Shown here piece after piece: positions 7,626-14,526 of a DNA stretch of 14,549 bases (position 1 is the stretch's first letter; each line of letters begins with the position of its first letter). The DNA is from Treponema sp. UBA4232 (GTDB lineage: Bacteria; Spirochaetota; Spirochaetia; Treponematales; Treponemataceae). The stretch lies in the NCBI GenBank assembly GCA_002396325.1, contig DGXM01000189.1, positions 1 to 14,549 of the forward strand, read 5' to 3'. The notes beneath the pieces were generated by a model that had not been told where the DNA came from, ran no database searches, and worked only from the letters and a program-made list of their open reading frames with translations. A program made the translations under genes and the position numbers.

Positions 7626-8495
7626 ATGGGAATGGAAGAACAGGCTAACGAACTTCGTGCCCTTATGGGAAACGAAAATGGACATAAGACGCGTATTATT
7701 GCGATTACAAGTGGAAAAGGCGGGGTTGGAAAAACCAACATCGCAGTGAATATGGCTATTGCGTATGCGGAAATTGGAAAACGCGTCATCCTGATTGACG
7801 GCGATATGGGAATGGCCAATGTGAATGTTCTCTTGAACATAGTGCCCCGCTACAATCTGATGCAGGTGATAAATCATCAGAAAAAGATGAGTGAAATCAT
7901 TCTTGATACAGAATTCGGCATCAAATTCATCGCAGGTGCCAACGGTTTTTCAAAAATCGCCAATCTTTCCGTTGAAGAGCTCGCTTATTTTACAAAAGAA
8001 TTTGCTTCTTTGGGAAATGCTGATATAATAATAATAGATACGGGTGCCGGAATCGCCAACAACGTGCTGCAGTTCGTGGCTGCCGCCGATGAGGTTTACG
8101 TGGTGACAACTCCGGAGCCTACCGCCATAACAGATGCATACGGAATCATCAAGATTATTTCCACTGAGCTTGTTCCCAGGGAAGTCAACATTAAGCTGCT
8201 TGTGAACCGTGTACATTCAGCGGATGAAGGAAAACGTATTTCAGAAAGGATAATTACCATTGTGGCTCAGTTCCTCAATTACAAGGTTGATTACATTGGT
8301 TTTGTCTATGATGATCCTGTCGTTCAGACTGCCGTTATCCGTCAAAAGCCGTTTATGGTGGTGAATCCGACTTCGCGTCCTGCAATCTGCCTCAAGCATA
8401 TAGTGGGCCGCATAGAAAAGACGGACAATGATACTTCTGCAGGAGTGTCTTCGTTCCTGAAGAAATTTGTCGGCGGAACCAAGAAGAAACGGTAA
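7626..8495 (+). CDS. flhG: FlhG (YlxH/MinD-like), ATPase controlling flagellar number
   Basis: FlhG is a MinD/ParA-type ATPase that binds the membrane as an ATP dimer, stimulates FlhF GTPase and limits flagellar number. The 289-residue product has the deviant Walker A motif GKGGVGKTN at residues 30-38, with the signature first lysine K31, DGDMGMAN at 58-65 (family pattern DxDxGxAN), and the switch II DTGAG at 138-142. The N-terminus carries EQANELR (residues 5-11), matching the DQAxxLR activator helix known from Bacillus FlhG. The C-terminus ends in an amphipathic, Lys/Arg-rich segment (SSFLKKFVGGTKKKR) like a MinD membrane-targeting helix. ATG 7635 is an in-frame alternative start that would keep the activator motif. 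Also known as fleN, ylxH or minD2 in other species. Confidence 0.94.
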   Translation: MGMEEQANELRALMGNENGHKTRIIAITSGKGGVGKTNIAVNMAIAYAEIGKRVILIDGDMGMANVNVLLNIVPRYNLMQVINHQKKMSEIILDTEFGIKFIAGANGFSKIANLSVEELAYFTKEFASLGNADIIIIDTGAGIANNVLQFVAAADEVYVVTTPEPTAITDAYGIIKIISTELVPREVNIKLLVNRVHSADEGKRISERIITIVAQFLNYKVDYIGFVYDDPVVQTAVIRQKPFMVVNPTSRPAICLKHIVGRIEKTDNDTSAGVSSFLKKFVGGTKKKR

Positions 8496-8597
8496 GAGCC
8501 CTTTATCTGGAATCCTTGGAAGAAGGGGCCTGATGATGTCTTACTTGACCTGAACGGATTTTTGCCGTACCCTATAAAAAATGGAGAATGTTGATAT

Positions 8598-9416
8598 ATG
8601 CTGAACCCAAAAAAAGTTGTCATGCCGGCAGTCTTAGGTTTTGTACTGTCTTTTTTCATAAGTCTCATTGCAACCCACAAATTCCTGGTTTCGTTTGTGC
8701 GCGGAATCATTTTTGCCGTTGCCTTCGCAGTTCTTTTCTTTTTGGTGGACTGGCTTTTCAACCGCTTTCTTGATGTGGATCAGGCTCCCTCTTCAGGTGG
8801 AAAGAAATCTATGGAAAGGAGTGGAAGCCGCATAGACATTACAATTTCGGACGAGGATCTTGTTGACGACGGGGATGACCTTAAATTCCCGGTACAGGAC
8901 AACAAACTTGCCTTTGTACCTGAACAGATGACGCTTTCTCCGTCTTCATCTCAGGAAAAAAAGGCTCCTGCCGCATCGTCGGCACCCAAGGCAGCGGTTC
9001 AGACTCCTGCCGCTTCACAGGCCTCTTCGTCTTCCGAGTCTTCCGCTTCAAAGATTTCTTCAACTACTGCTTCTGAAAAACAATCTTCAGCGCAGCCGGC
9101 ATTTACTCCCGTGACACTGGGAACTCCTGTTGAAACCAAATCCGCCTCACCGGATTCTGGTTCTGCAATTGATTCTGTATCCTCTATGGATACCGATATG
9201 GGTATGGACGAGCTTCCTGAAATCTCTGACTTCGATGCGGAAATGGGAAATGATGATATGGATGAAAACTTTATAGATGATTCCGATTTTGCCGGCGGTG
9301 GAAAATCTTACGGCGGACGGAGCACATTTGCTGACGGTTCCAAGGCGACCGACCATGATGCGGCCACTTTGGCGAAAGCAATTCAAACAGCATTGAAAAG
9401 GGATGAACAAGATTAG
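8598..9416 (+). CDS. Unrecognised membrane protein with acidic cytoplasmic tail
   Basis: I do not recognise a named family. The 272-residue product has two hydrophobic helices at the N-terminus (about residues 8-24 and 30-52), predicted to form a short hairpin anchor with the long tail in the cytoplasm. The tail has an acidic patch (about residues 75-95), a long Ser/Ala/Pro/Lys linker (about 110-180), a very acidic Met/Asp-rich stretch (about 196-234), a Gly/Ser segment, and a final helix-like AATLAKAIQTALKRDE (residues 255-270). ATGGAGAA (8581-8588) gives a ribosome binding site for ATG 8598. It lies between flhG and fliA. A likely role is an adaptor for the flagellar or polar-placement machinery, but only position supports this. 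Confidence 0.8.
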   Translation: MLNPKKVVMPAVLGFVLSFFISLIATHKFLVSFVRGIIFAVAFAVLFFLVDWLFNRFLDVDQAPSSGGKKSMERSGSRIDITISDEDLVDDGDDLKFPVQDNKLAFVPEQMTLSPSSSQEKKAPAASSAPKAAVQTPAASQASSSSESSASKISSTTASEKQSSAQPAFTPVTLGTPVETKSASPDSGSAIDSVSSMDTDMGMDELPEISDFDAEMGNDDMDENFIDDSDFAGGGKSYGGRSTFADGSKATDHDAATLAKAIQTALKRDEQD

Positions 9417-9422
9417 GGAGTT

Positions 9423-9439
9423 TCTAAAGACATTTTAGA
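9423..9439. repeat. Short inverted repeat after the 8598 gene
   Basis: TCTAAA (9423-9428) and TTTAGA (9434-9439) form a perfect 6-base inverted repeat around a 5-base spacer, starting 7 bases after the stop codon of the upstream gene. It is AT-rich and has no following T run, so it is a poor terminator; its role is unknown. It shares its TTTTAGAG half with the hairpin at 9499-9537. Confidence 0.35.
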
Positions 9440-9462
9440 GGCGACTTTGAAAATGTGATATT

Positions 9463-9492
9463 TTAACTTATTGAATTTCAATGATTTAAAAT
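9463..9492 (+). promoter_or_regulatory. Possible fliA promoter with an internal palindrome
   Basis: TTAACT (9463-9468) and TAAAAT (9487-9492), 18 bases apart, form a moderate sigma70-like promoter (four and five of six consensus matches). The perfect palindrome ATTGAA-T-TTCAAT occupies 9470-9482, within the spacer, where a repressor could bind. The predicted transcript would start near 9499, exactly where the next hairpin begins. The gap is AT-rich and chance matches are likely, so this is tentative. I found no convincing FliA-type (TAAA...GCCGATAA) promoter here. Confidence 0.3.
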
Positions 9493-9498
9493 TCGCAG

Positions 9499-9537
9499 GC
9501 ATTCTAAAAAGCCGGTGCAAGGTTTTTTTAGAGATGC
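9499..9537 (+). promoter_or_regulatory. Hairpin in the fliA leader
   Basis: The stretch 9499-9513 (GCATTCTAAAAAGCC) can pair with 9521-9537 (GGTTTTTTTAGAGATGC) around the 7-base loop GGTGCAA, about 15 pairs with two one-base bulges and two G-U pairs. It ends some 13 bases before the fliA ribosome binding site. The T7 run lies inside the right arm, so it could also work as a weak terminator with only the inner GC pairs. Whether it stabilises the message, ends upstream transcription or controls fliA translation cannot be told from sequence. Confidence 0.4.
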
Positions 9538-9561
9538 TCATTAATAAACAGGGTGTGGAGA

Positions 9562-10350
9562 ATGGGAAATTCGCTTATTGAGGAAAAAACAGAGGAAGAA
9601 TTGTGGCACGAATTCAAGAAGACTAAGTCTCCTGCAATCCGCGACAAATTTATCCGTCAGTATATGCCGCTTGTGAAATATGTTGCCGGCAAGGTGTCTG
9701 CCGGTATGCCGGACAGTGTCGAATTCGACGATTTGGTGTCATGCGGTCAATTTGGTCTTCTTGATGCCATAAATAAATTCGATCCGGATAAAAATGTAAA
9801 GTTCAAGACCTATGCCGTTACAAGAATCCGTGGAGCGATTTTTGACGAGTTGCGTGAACAGGACTGGGTGCCGCGTTCGGTGCGTGCAAAATCCCGTGAG
9901 ATAGAAGATGCCATTGTGGAACTTGAGGCAAAGCTTGGACGTGCTGCTACGGATTCGGAAATCGCACAGTCACTTGGAATGTCTGAAAGTGAATATCAGT
10001 CAACCATAATGAAGGTGAGCGGAACAAGCATCCTTTCGCTTAACGATGTCTGGTATTCCGGTGACGACAGCGACCATATGTCCATAGGCGACAACATTGA
10101 GTCTCCTTCGAGCCTGAATCCCGATGTGATTGTTGAGCGTGAAGAAGTGCGTAAAGTCATCATCGAGGCAATCAATGAGCTTCCGCAGAATGAGAAAATG
10201 GTCATAGTGCTCTATTATAATGAAGATTTGACATTCCGTGAGATAGGTCAGGTGCTGAATGTGAGCGAGAGCCGTATAAGCCAGTTGCACACAAAGGCCA
10301 ATCTGCGTCTCAGGGCAAAACTCACGAGTCTGCGCAAGGGAATATTTTAA
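9562..10350 (+). CDS. fliA: Flagellar sigma factor FliA/WhiG (sigma28 family)
   Basis: This 262-residue alternative sigma factor directs RNA polymerase to late flagellar and chemotaxis promoters. Region 2 (about residues 27-97) contains YMPLVKYVAGKVSAGMP, the FDDLVSCGQFGLLDAINKFD core-binding segment and the FKTYAVTRIRGAIFDELRE promoter-melting segment, all typical of the FliA/WhiG/SigD group. Region 3 follows (LGRAATDSEIAQSLGMSE), and region 4 (about 207-255) has the helix-turn-helix LTFREIGQVLNVSESRISQL. I chose ATG 9562 over the upstream GTG 9553; AGGGTG (9550-9555) stands at suitable distance from the ATG. The gap upstream carries inverted repeats and a tentative promoter, so it may be expressed apart from the export genes. 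The DUF342 gene follows after 30 bases. Confidence 0.95.
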   Translation: MGNSLIEEKTEEELWHEFKKTKSPAIRDKFIRQYMPLVKYVAGKVSAGMPDSVEFDDLVSCGQFGLLDAINKFDPDKNVKFKTYAVTRIRGAIFDELREQDWVPRSVRAKSREIEDAIVELEAKLGRAATDSEIAQSLGMSESEYQSTIMKVSGTSILSLNDVWYSGDDSDHMSIGDNIESPSSLNPDVIVEREEVRKVIIEAINELPQNEKMVIVLYYNEDLTFREIGQVLNVSESRISQLHTKANLRLRAKLTSLRKGIF

Positions 10351-10380
10351 GGAAGACTGTCAGAGAGGAGAACGTGATAT

Positions 10381-12345
10381 ATGGTTACGCTTGAAAAACT
10401 TCGTGAAGATATGGCTGAGTTGCTTGAAGTTGACCGCGAGATTCATTCCGTTGAGGTGCGTGGTCCCACGGTCGAGGACTGCCTTGCGGATGCCGCTGTT
10501 CAGTTGAACACAAAAGTGTCTCAGCTCGAGTATGAAATCATAGAAAAAGGTTTTCAGGGGGTTATGGGAATTGCCAAAACTCACTGGGTTCTCCGCGTCT
10601 ATGAAGATCCGAAATACCTGCGACAGAGAAAGGAAGAACAGAAACTCGCGTCCAGGGAGCAGGTGCTCGAGGAAGAGGCAAAGACTGTGGATACCGACGG
10701 AATTTACTATGTGCACCGCTTTGGAGACGGCATCTACCTCAAAATCATTCTTCCTGTCGGAAACGGCCGCCCAGTCAATCCGAATGACGTCATGATTGAA
10801 GCCAAAAGATCCGACACACGCGAAGTCGATGACAAACTGGTGAAAAAACTCTGCAAGGAAGGCACTGACAATCAGTATATGGAAATCGGTTCGTATACAA
10901 GAGTTGCCGCCGGAGATGCGATTTTTGCCGTTGACATATCAAAGGACGAGATGAGTGCAACAATCACCGCAACACCTCCTGCCATGAGCGGTTCCGAGAT
11001 TTCAGCGGATGCCATCAAGCAGAAGCTCCGTATTCAGGGAGTCGTGGCCGGTATCAGCGACGAAAAAATCAACGAATTTGTCGATACTCCTGTTTACAAT
11101 ATTCCGTTTGAAGTTGCGGCGGCGATTCTTCCTGTTGACGGACGGGATGCCTACATCGCTTATAATTTCGAAACTGACCGCACCAAGCTCAAACTCGAAG
11201 AGTCTTCCACTGGACAGGTTGACTTCAAGCAGCTCAATCTTATCCAGAACGTTGTTGAAGGTCAGCCTCTTGCCCAGAAGATGCTCCCGCAGCAGGGTAA
11301 AGGCGGAAAGACGATTATGGGCCGTTACCTTGAAGCTAAAAACGGTAAGGATATTCCCATTCCTCTCGGACAAAACGTCAAGCTTGATTCTGACGGATGC
11401 ACTATTTTGGCTGCCTGCAATGGAGAAGTTCTGCTTCAGGGCGACAAGATTTCAGTCGAACCGGTTCGTGAGGAGCGCGGCGTAAACATCAAGACTGGAC
11501 ACATCAACTTTATGGGCACAGTCATCGTCCGTGGAAACGTGGAAGACGGATTCAACATCAAGGCTGACGGAAATGTTGAAATCTACGGTACGGTGGGAAA
11601 CAGCCGCATCGAGGCAGGAGGAGACATCGTCATTTCACAGGGCGTCTCGGGCCGTCACGAAGGATATATTTCCACTCCGAAATCGCTTTGGGCCCACCAC
11701 GTTGAAAATGTCAAGGTTGAAGCAGGCGAGTATGTCATCATAAACGACAGTATCGTGAACTCCGAAGTCACTGCGATGAAAAAGATTGTTCTCAAGGGAA
11801 AAAGAGCCCAGATTGTCGGAGGACACCTTTTTGCAACGGAGGAAATCACTGCGAAAAACATCGGATCTCCGGCCGGTGGTACGGAAACTCTGCTTGAAGT
11901 CGGTCTGGATCCCCAGGCAAAAAAACGGCTTTTGGAACTGCAGGAGTCTCAGACAAAACTTGTATCCGAACTCGAGGAAGTGGAACTCAATATCTCGCAT
12001 CTGGAAGAGCAGAAGAAAATCAGACGTTCGCTTCCTAAGGACAAGGAAGAGAGCCTGAACGCAATGATTACGCGGAAGGATGAAATCAACGAACTGAGCG
12101 CACAGATGTCTGAGGAAATCACGCAGATTGAAAACCGCCTGAAGGATTTGAAGGTTGTGGGAAAAGTCAATGCATCCGGCACGGTTTATTCAGGTGCGAA
12201 GATTTTTGTGCGTGACGCAATGGATGAAGTTAAAAATGACGTGAAGTCCGTAAGCTTCTATTATGAAAACGGATTTGTCCGCCGTGGCAAGTACAGTGCC
12301 AATATGGATGATATAAAGGGACCGGATGGCTATACAACCAATTGA
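10381..12345 (+). CDS. DUF342/FapA-family protein with Jag-N-like start
   Basis: The 654-residue product matches the FapA (DUF342) family of large bacterial proteins of unclear function. The N-terminal region (about residues 22-75) looks like a Jag-N-type domain: GPTVEDC at 28-34 and KGFQGVMGI at 56-64. Then comes a FapA N-terminal region starting DGIYYVHRFGDGIYLKI (about 104-120), a long beta-helix-like part rich in alternating Val/Ile and Gly (about 360-510, with GHINFMGTVIVRGNVEDGF and EIYGTVGNSRIEAGGDIVIS), a coiled coil (about 515-600), and a final beta segment (VGKVNASGTVYSGAKIF). AGAGGAG (10363-10369) is the ribosome binding site. In other bacteria FapA-type genes also sit next to flagellar genes; a role in motility or envelope organisation is inferred. 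The 3' end overlaps the next gene by 20 bases. Confidence 0.88.
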   Translation: MVTLEKLREDMAELLEVDREIHSVEVRGPTVEDCLADAAVQLNTKVSQLEYEIIEKGFQGVMGIAKTHWVLRVYEDPKYLRQRKEEQKLASREQVLEEEAKTVDTDGIYYVHRFGDGIYLKIILPVGNGRPVNPNDVMIEAKRSDTREVDDKLVKKLCKEGTDNQYMEIGSYTRVAAGDAIFAVDISKDEMSATITATPPAMSGSEISADAIKQKLRIQGVVAGISDEKINEFVDTPVYNIPFEVAAAILPVDGRDAYIAYNFETDRTKLKLEESSTGQVDFKQLNLIQNVVEGQPLAQKMLPQQGKGGKTIMGRYLEAKNGKDIPIPLGQNVKLDSDGCTILAACNGEVLLQGDKISVEPVREERGVNIKTGHINFMGTVIVRGNVEDGFNIKADGNVEIYGTVGNSRIEAGGDIVISQGVSGRHEGYISTPKSLWAHHVENVKVEAGEYVIINDSIVNSEVTAMKKIVLKGKRAQIVGGHLFATEEITAKNIGSPAGGTETLLEVGLDPQAKKRLLELQESQTKLVSELEEVELNISHLEEQKKIRRSLPKDKEESLNAMITRKDEINELSAQMSEEITQIENRLKDLKVVGKVNASGTVYSGAKIFVRDAMDEVKNDVKSVSFYYENGFVRRGKYSANMDDIKGPDGYTTN

Positions 12346-12661
12346 TTTGTCCGTCATGTATTCGCAGATGGACAACGTAGCGAAATTCAATGCTTCTCAA
12401 AATCAGGCTGCCTATGCCGCAAACCAGTCCGGTATGGAAAAAGCCGCGCAGGAGATATTGGAAAAATCAAAGGCTGTTCAGGAAGCCGCAAAAGACAATC
12501 CTCAGGCAAATACCGTGCGTCAGGACGGAAGGCAGGGGGCCGGTTCGGATCCCCAGGGAAGTTCAAAGCGCAGGGATTCTGAGGAGGAGACTGAAAATCC
12601 TTCCGAACAGGTGGAAATCACAGACCCCAGACTTGGGCAGCATATTGACATAACGGGATAG
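12326..12661 (+). CDS. Small unrecognised protein of the flagellar cluster
   Basis: I do not recognise a family with certainty. The 111-residue product has no signal peptide or membrane helix. Residues 1-60 look helical: PIDLSVMYSQMDNVAKFNA, followed by a Gln/Ala-rich segment and KAAQEILEKSKAVQEAAKD, which could form a coiled coil. The rest is a disordered-looking, charged region (RQDGRQGAGSD and a SKRRDSEEETE stretch) ending DPRLGQHIDITG. AAAGGG (12315-12320) precedes the ATG by 5 bases, and the gene begins inside the DUF342 gene, so the two are probably translated together. The next gene starts 2 bases after its stop. The tight coupling argues that it is a real gene and works with its neighbours. 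Confidence 0.78.
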   Translation: MAIQPIDLSVMYSQMDNVAKFNASQNQAAYAANQSGMEKAAQEILEKSKAVQEAAKDNPQANTVRQDGRQGAGSDPQGSSKRRDSEEETENPSEQVEITDPRLGQHIDITG

Positions 12662-12663
12662 CG

Positions 12664-13455
12664 ATGAGCATTGTTGTTATAATTCTTTTGTGTGTCTTCA
12701 ATCTTGTGATGTGGCTTGTGGCAATGATTCGTTTCAGAAGTCTTTTTTCAACTGACGATATTTTGCAGAAGGCCCGTGACGAACTCAACAATATGCTTAT
12801 GGACATAAACCGTAATGCGGAACGCAATATTTCGCTGATTGAAGACAGAATCCGTCTTTTAAAAGAGGTGAGTGCAGAGGCAGACCGCCATGTGGCTGTT
12901 CTTGAGGGACAGCTGGAGGTTGTGAAGCAGTCGGAGGAATTCAAAAACCGTCTTGAGTCTTTGATTCCGTCTTCTTCTGAAGTTTCACCAACCGAAGATG
13001 GAAGGAAAGAGGTCCAGGCTCCTGGAAAGAGCAGAGTGCAGTCCGCGAAAAAAAAGACTCCTGCCGTTGCAAAAACGGCCGCTCCTGTGGAATCCGCTCA
13101 GCCTGTGCAGTCTCCCGAGAAAAAAATCTCCCGTGTCAGAAGTCCTCTTGACACCTATCAGCAGGAACAGATGCATGGTCTTGACAAAGCCTCTCCATCA
13201 AATCTTTCCCCGAATCTTCTGGGAAAAGACATTATCGATTTGGATGTGGAGCAGAATCCTCCTGCCCGGCCTGTGAAAAAAATACCTGCAAGACTTTCTC
13301 CCGAGATAATCAACAGCAAAAATCCTGTGAAACCGAAGATTCCGCTGAAGAAGCAGGTTGAGGAACTCCATGCGCAGGGAATGACGGTTGAAGAAATTGC
13401 CGCACAATTGGAAAAGAGTACCACAGAAATAAATTTAATACTTGAATTTTCGTAA
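12664..13455 (+). CDS. SwrB-like membrane-anchored coiled-coil protein
   Basis: The 263-residue product has one N-terminal membrane helix (residues 2-22, SIVVIILLCVFNLVMWLVAM), a long coiled coil (about 27-97), a Lys/Pro/Ser-rich disordered linker (about 100-220), and a C-terminal helix-turn-helix-like segment (about 228-263) with the pattern QVEELHAQGMTVEEIAAQLE then TTEINLILEF. This layout matches Bacillus subtilis SwrB, a bitopic protein encoded just after sigD at the end of the fla/che operon, which helps activate the flagellar export apparatus. Here it also follows a sigma28-type gene, two genes later. SwrB is shorter (about 167 residues), so the linker would be extended. Homology is inferred from layout and C-terminal pattern only. 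An intact galM promoter lies across its last codons. Confidence 0.75.
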   Translation: MSIVVIILLCVFNLVMWLVAMIRFRSLFSTDDILQKARDELNNMLMDINRNAERNISLIEDRIRLLKEVSAEADRHVAVLEGQLEVVKQSEEFKNRLESLIPSSSEVSPTEDGRKEVQAPGKSRVQSAKKKTPAVAKTAAPVESAQPVQSPEKKISRVRSPLDTYQQEQMHGLDKASPSNLSPNLLGKDIIDLDVEQNPPARPVKKIPARLSPEIINSKNPVKPKIPLKKQVEELHAQGMTVEEIAAQLEKSTTEINLILEFS

Positions 13456-13469
13456 AAACACTGTATAAT
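13442..13469 (+). promoter_or_regulatory. Promoter for galM inside the preceding gene's end
   Basis: TTGAAT (13442-13447, four of six consensus) and a perfect TATAAT (13464-13469) are separated by 16 bases. The -35 box lies in the last codons of the 12664 gene and the -10 box overlaps the upstream-most candidate galM ATG (13468). The predicted start is about 13475-13477, that is, at or next to the second ATG (13477). This implies galM is transcribed independently of the flagellar genes and possibly without a leader. Confidence 0.65.
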
Positions 13470-13476
13470 GAAGGAT

Positions 13477-14526
13477 ATGGGTAATTTAAATGTAAACAAA
13501 GATCGCTTCGGATTATTATCTGACGGTTCGGTTGTAAATCTTTTTACTGTGGAAAACGGGAAAATGTCCTTTTCCGCCTCATCATACGGTCCTACACTGA
13601 CCAGCATAAATCTGCCTGACGGTAAGGGTGGAACAGTCGATGTGCTGCTCGGTTTCTCCACTCTGGAAGGCTGGGTGATTGATGGTTCCTGCTTTGGTAC
13701 GGGAGTCGGACGTTTTGCGAACAGAATCAGCGGACATAGTTTCGAGCTGGACGGCGTTAAATATGAGCTTGACGACAACGATTCAGGCTGTATGCTCCAC
13801 GGGGGATTCGACCGCTGGGAAAAGAAGCTTTGGAATGCTGAGGAATGCAGGACTGAGTACGGCACAGGAGTTTCATTCAAAAGATTGAGCCCCGACGGTG
13901 AGCAGCATTTCCCGGGCAATGTGGATGTGACTCAATCCTTCACTTTGAACGAGGACAATGTGCTTACGCTTGAGTACACGGCAACCACCGACAAACCCAC
14001 CCCCATCAATATAACGAATCACGCATATTTCAATCTCAAGGGCTACAACGGCGGAGCAGTGTACGATCAGGAGCTTCAGCTTAACTGCGATTACATTTTG
14101 GAGCCTGAAAGCAACAGTCCTGTTCCGAACGGAAACAAGCTTCCCGTGGCGGACACTGTGTTTGATTTCACCAAGCCAAAGCTGATTGGCACCGACATTG
14201 CGAAAGTGGGCGCCGGTTACGATCACTGCTACTGCATGAACGGATACAAAGGTGACGGAAAGATTCTTGATATGGGGTATGTAAAGGATCCTGCCAGCGG
14301 AAGAACCATGGCCGTTAAAACAAATCAGCCCGGCATTCAGCTTTACACAGGCAACTATATAGAAGGAATAAAGGGAAAGAACGGATTTGTCTATCACAGT
14401 CACGGTGCACTGTGTCTTGAAACCCAGGATTTTCCCGATGCCCCCAACAAGAGCCAGTTCCCGAACTGCATTTTGCGCCCCGGTGAAGTCTACCACCGCG
14501 TGACACAGTATTGCTTCGGATTCTGA
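13477..14526 (+). CDS. galM: Aldose 1-epimerase (galactose mutarotase)
   Basis: GalM interconverts the alpha and beta anomers of glucose, galactose and similar sugars in the cytoplasm, feeding the Leloir pathway. The 349-residue product is of normal length and reads as an intact GalM. Residues aligned to the Lactococcus lactis active site are present: R83 after N82 (FANRI), H108 (HGG), catalytic H182 (NHAYFNL), D249-H250 (YDH) and catalytic base E315 (LETQ). The motif QLYTGN is also typical. The start is unclear: ATG 13468 is in frame, three codons longer, but lies within the -10 box of the promoter; ATG 13477 agrees with the predicted transcript start. AAGGA (13471-13475) is too close to serve it. 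No link to motility is seen; no terminator separates it from the upstream gene. Confidence 0.93.
   Translation: MGNLNVNKDRFGLLSDGSVVNLFTVENGKMSFSASSYGPTLTSINLPDGKGGTVDVLLGFSTLEGWVIDGSCFGTGVGRFANRISGHSFELDGVKYELDDNDSGCMLHGGFDRWEKKLWNAEECRTEYGTGVSFKRLSPDGEQHFPGNVDVTQSFTLNEDNVLTLEYTATTDKPTPINITNHAYFNLKGYNGGAVYDQELQLNCDYILEPESNSPVPNGNKLPVADTVFDFTKPKLIGTDIAKVGAGYDHCYCMNGYKGDGKILDMGYVKDPASGRTMAVKTNQPGIQLYTGNYIEGIKGKNGFVYHSHGALCLETQDFPDAPNKSQFPNCILRPGEVYHRVTQYCFGF

Noticed and set aside
8498..8529. Imperfect inverted repeat GCCCTT / AAGGGGC after flhG as a terminator
   Set aside because: The stem is short with a bulge, the loop is long (about 19 bases) and no T run follows, so it does not meet terminator criteria.
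8545..8578. TTGACC with TATAAA upstream of the 8598 gene as a promoter, or a sigma28 site around GCCGTACC
   Set aside because: The sigma70 boxes are 22 bases apart, too far, and the sigma28 reading lacks TAAA at the -35 position.
8940..9130. Ser/Ala/Pro-rich stretch in the 8598 gene as a tandem repeat or recombination site
   Set aside because: The bases show no regular repeat unit; it is protein-level low complexity of a disordered linker.
13158..13919. Long minus-strand open frame (253 codons) across the SwrB-like and galM genes
   Set aside because: It lies antisense to two well-supported genes, covers a promoter and an intergenic junction, is Ser/Pro/Phe-rich like a reverse-frame translation and has no recognisable domain.
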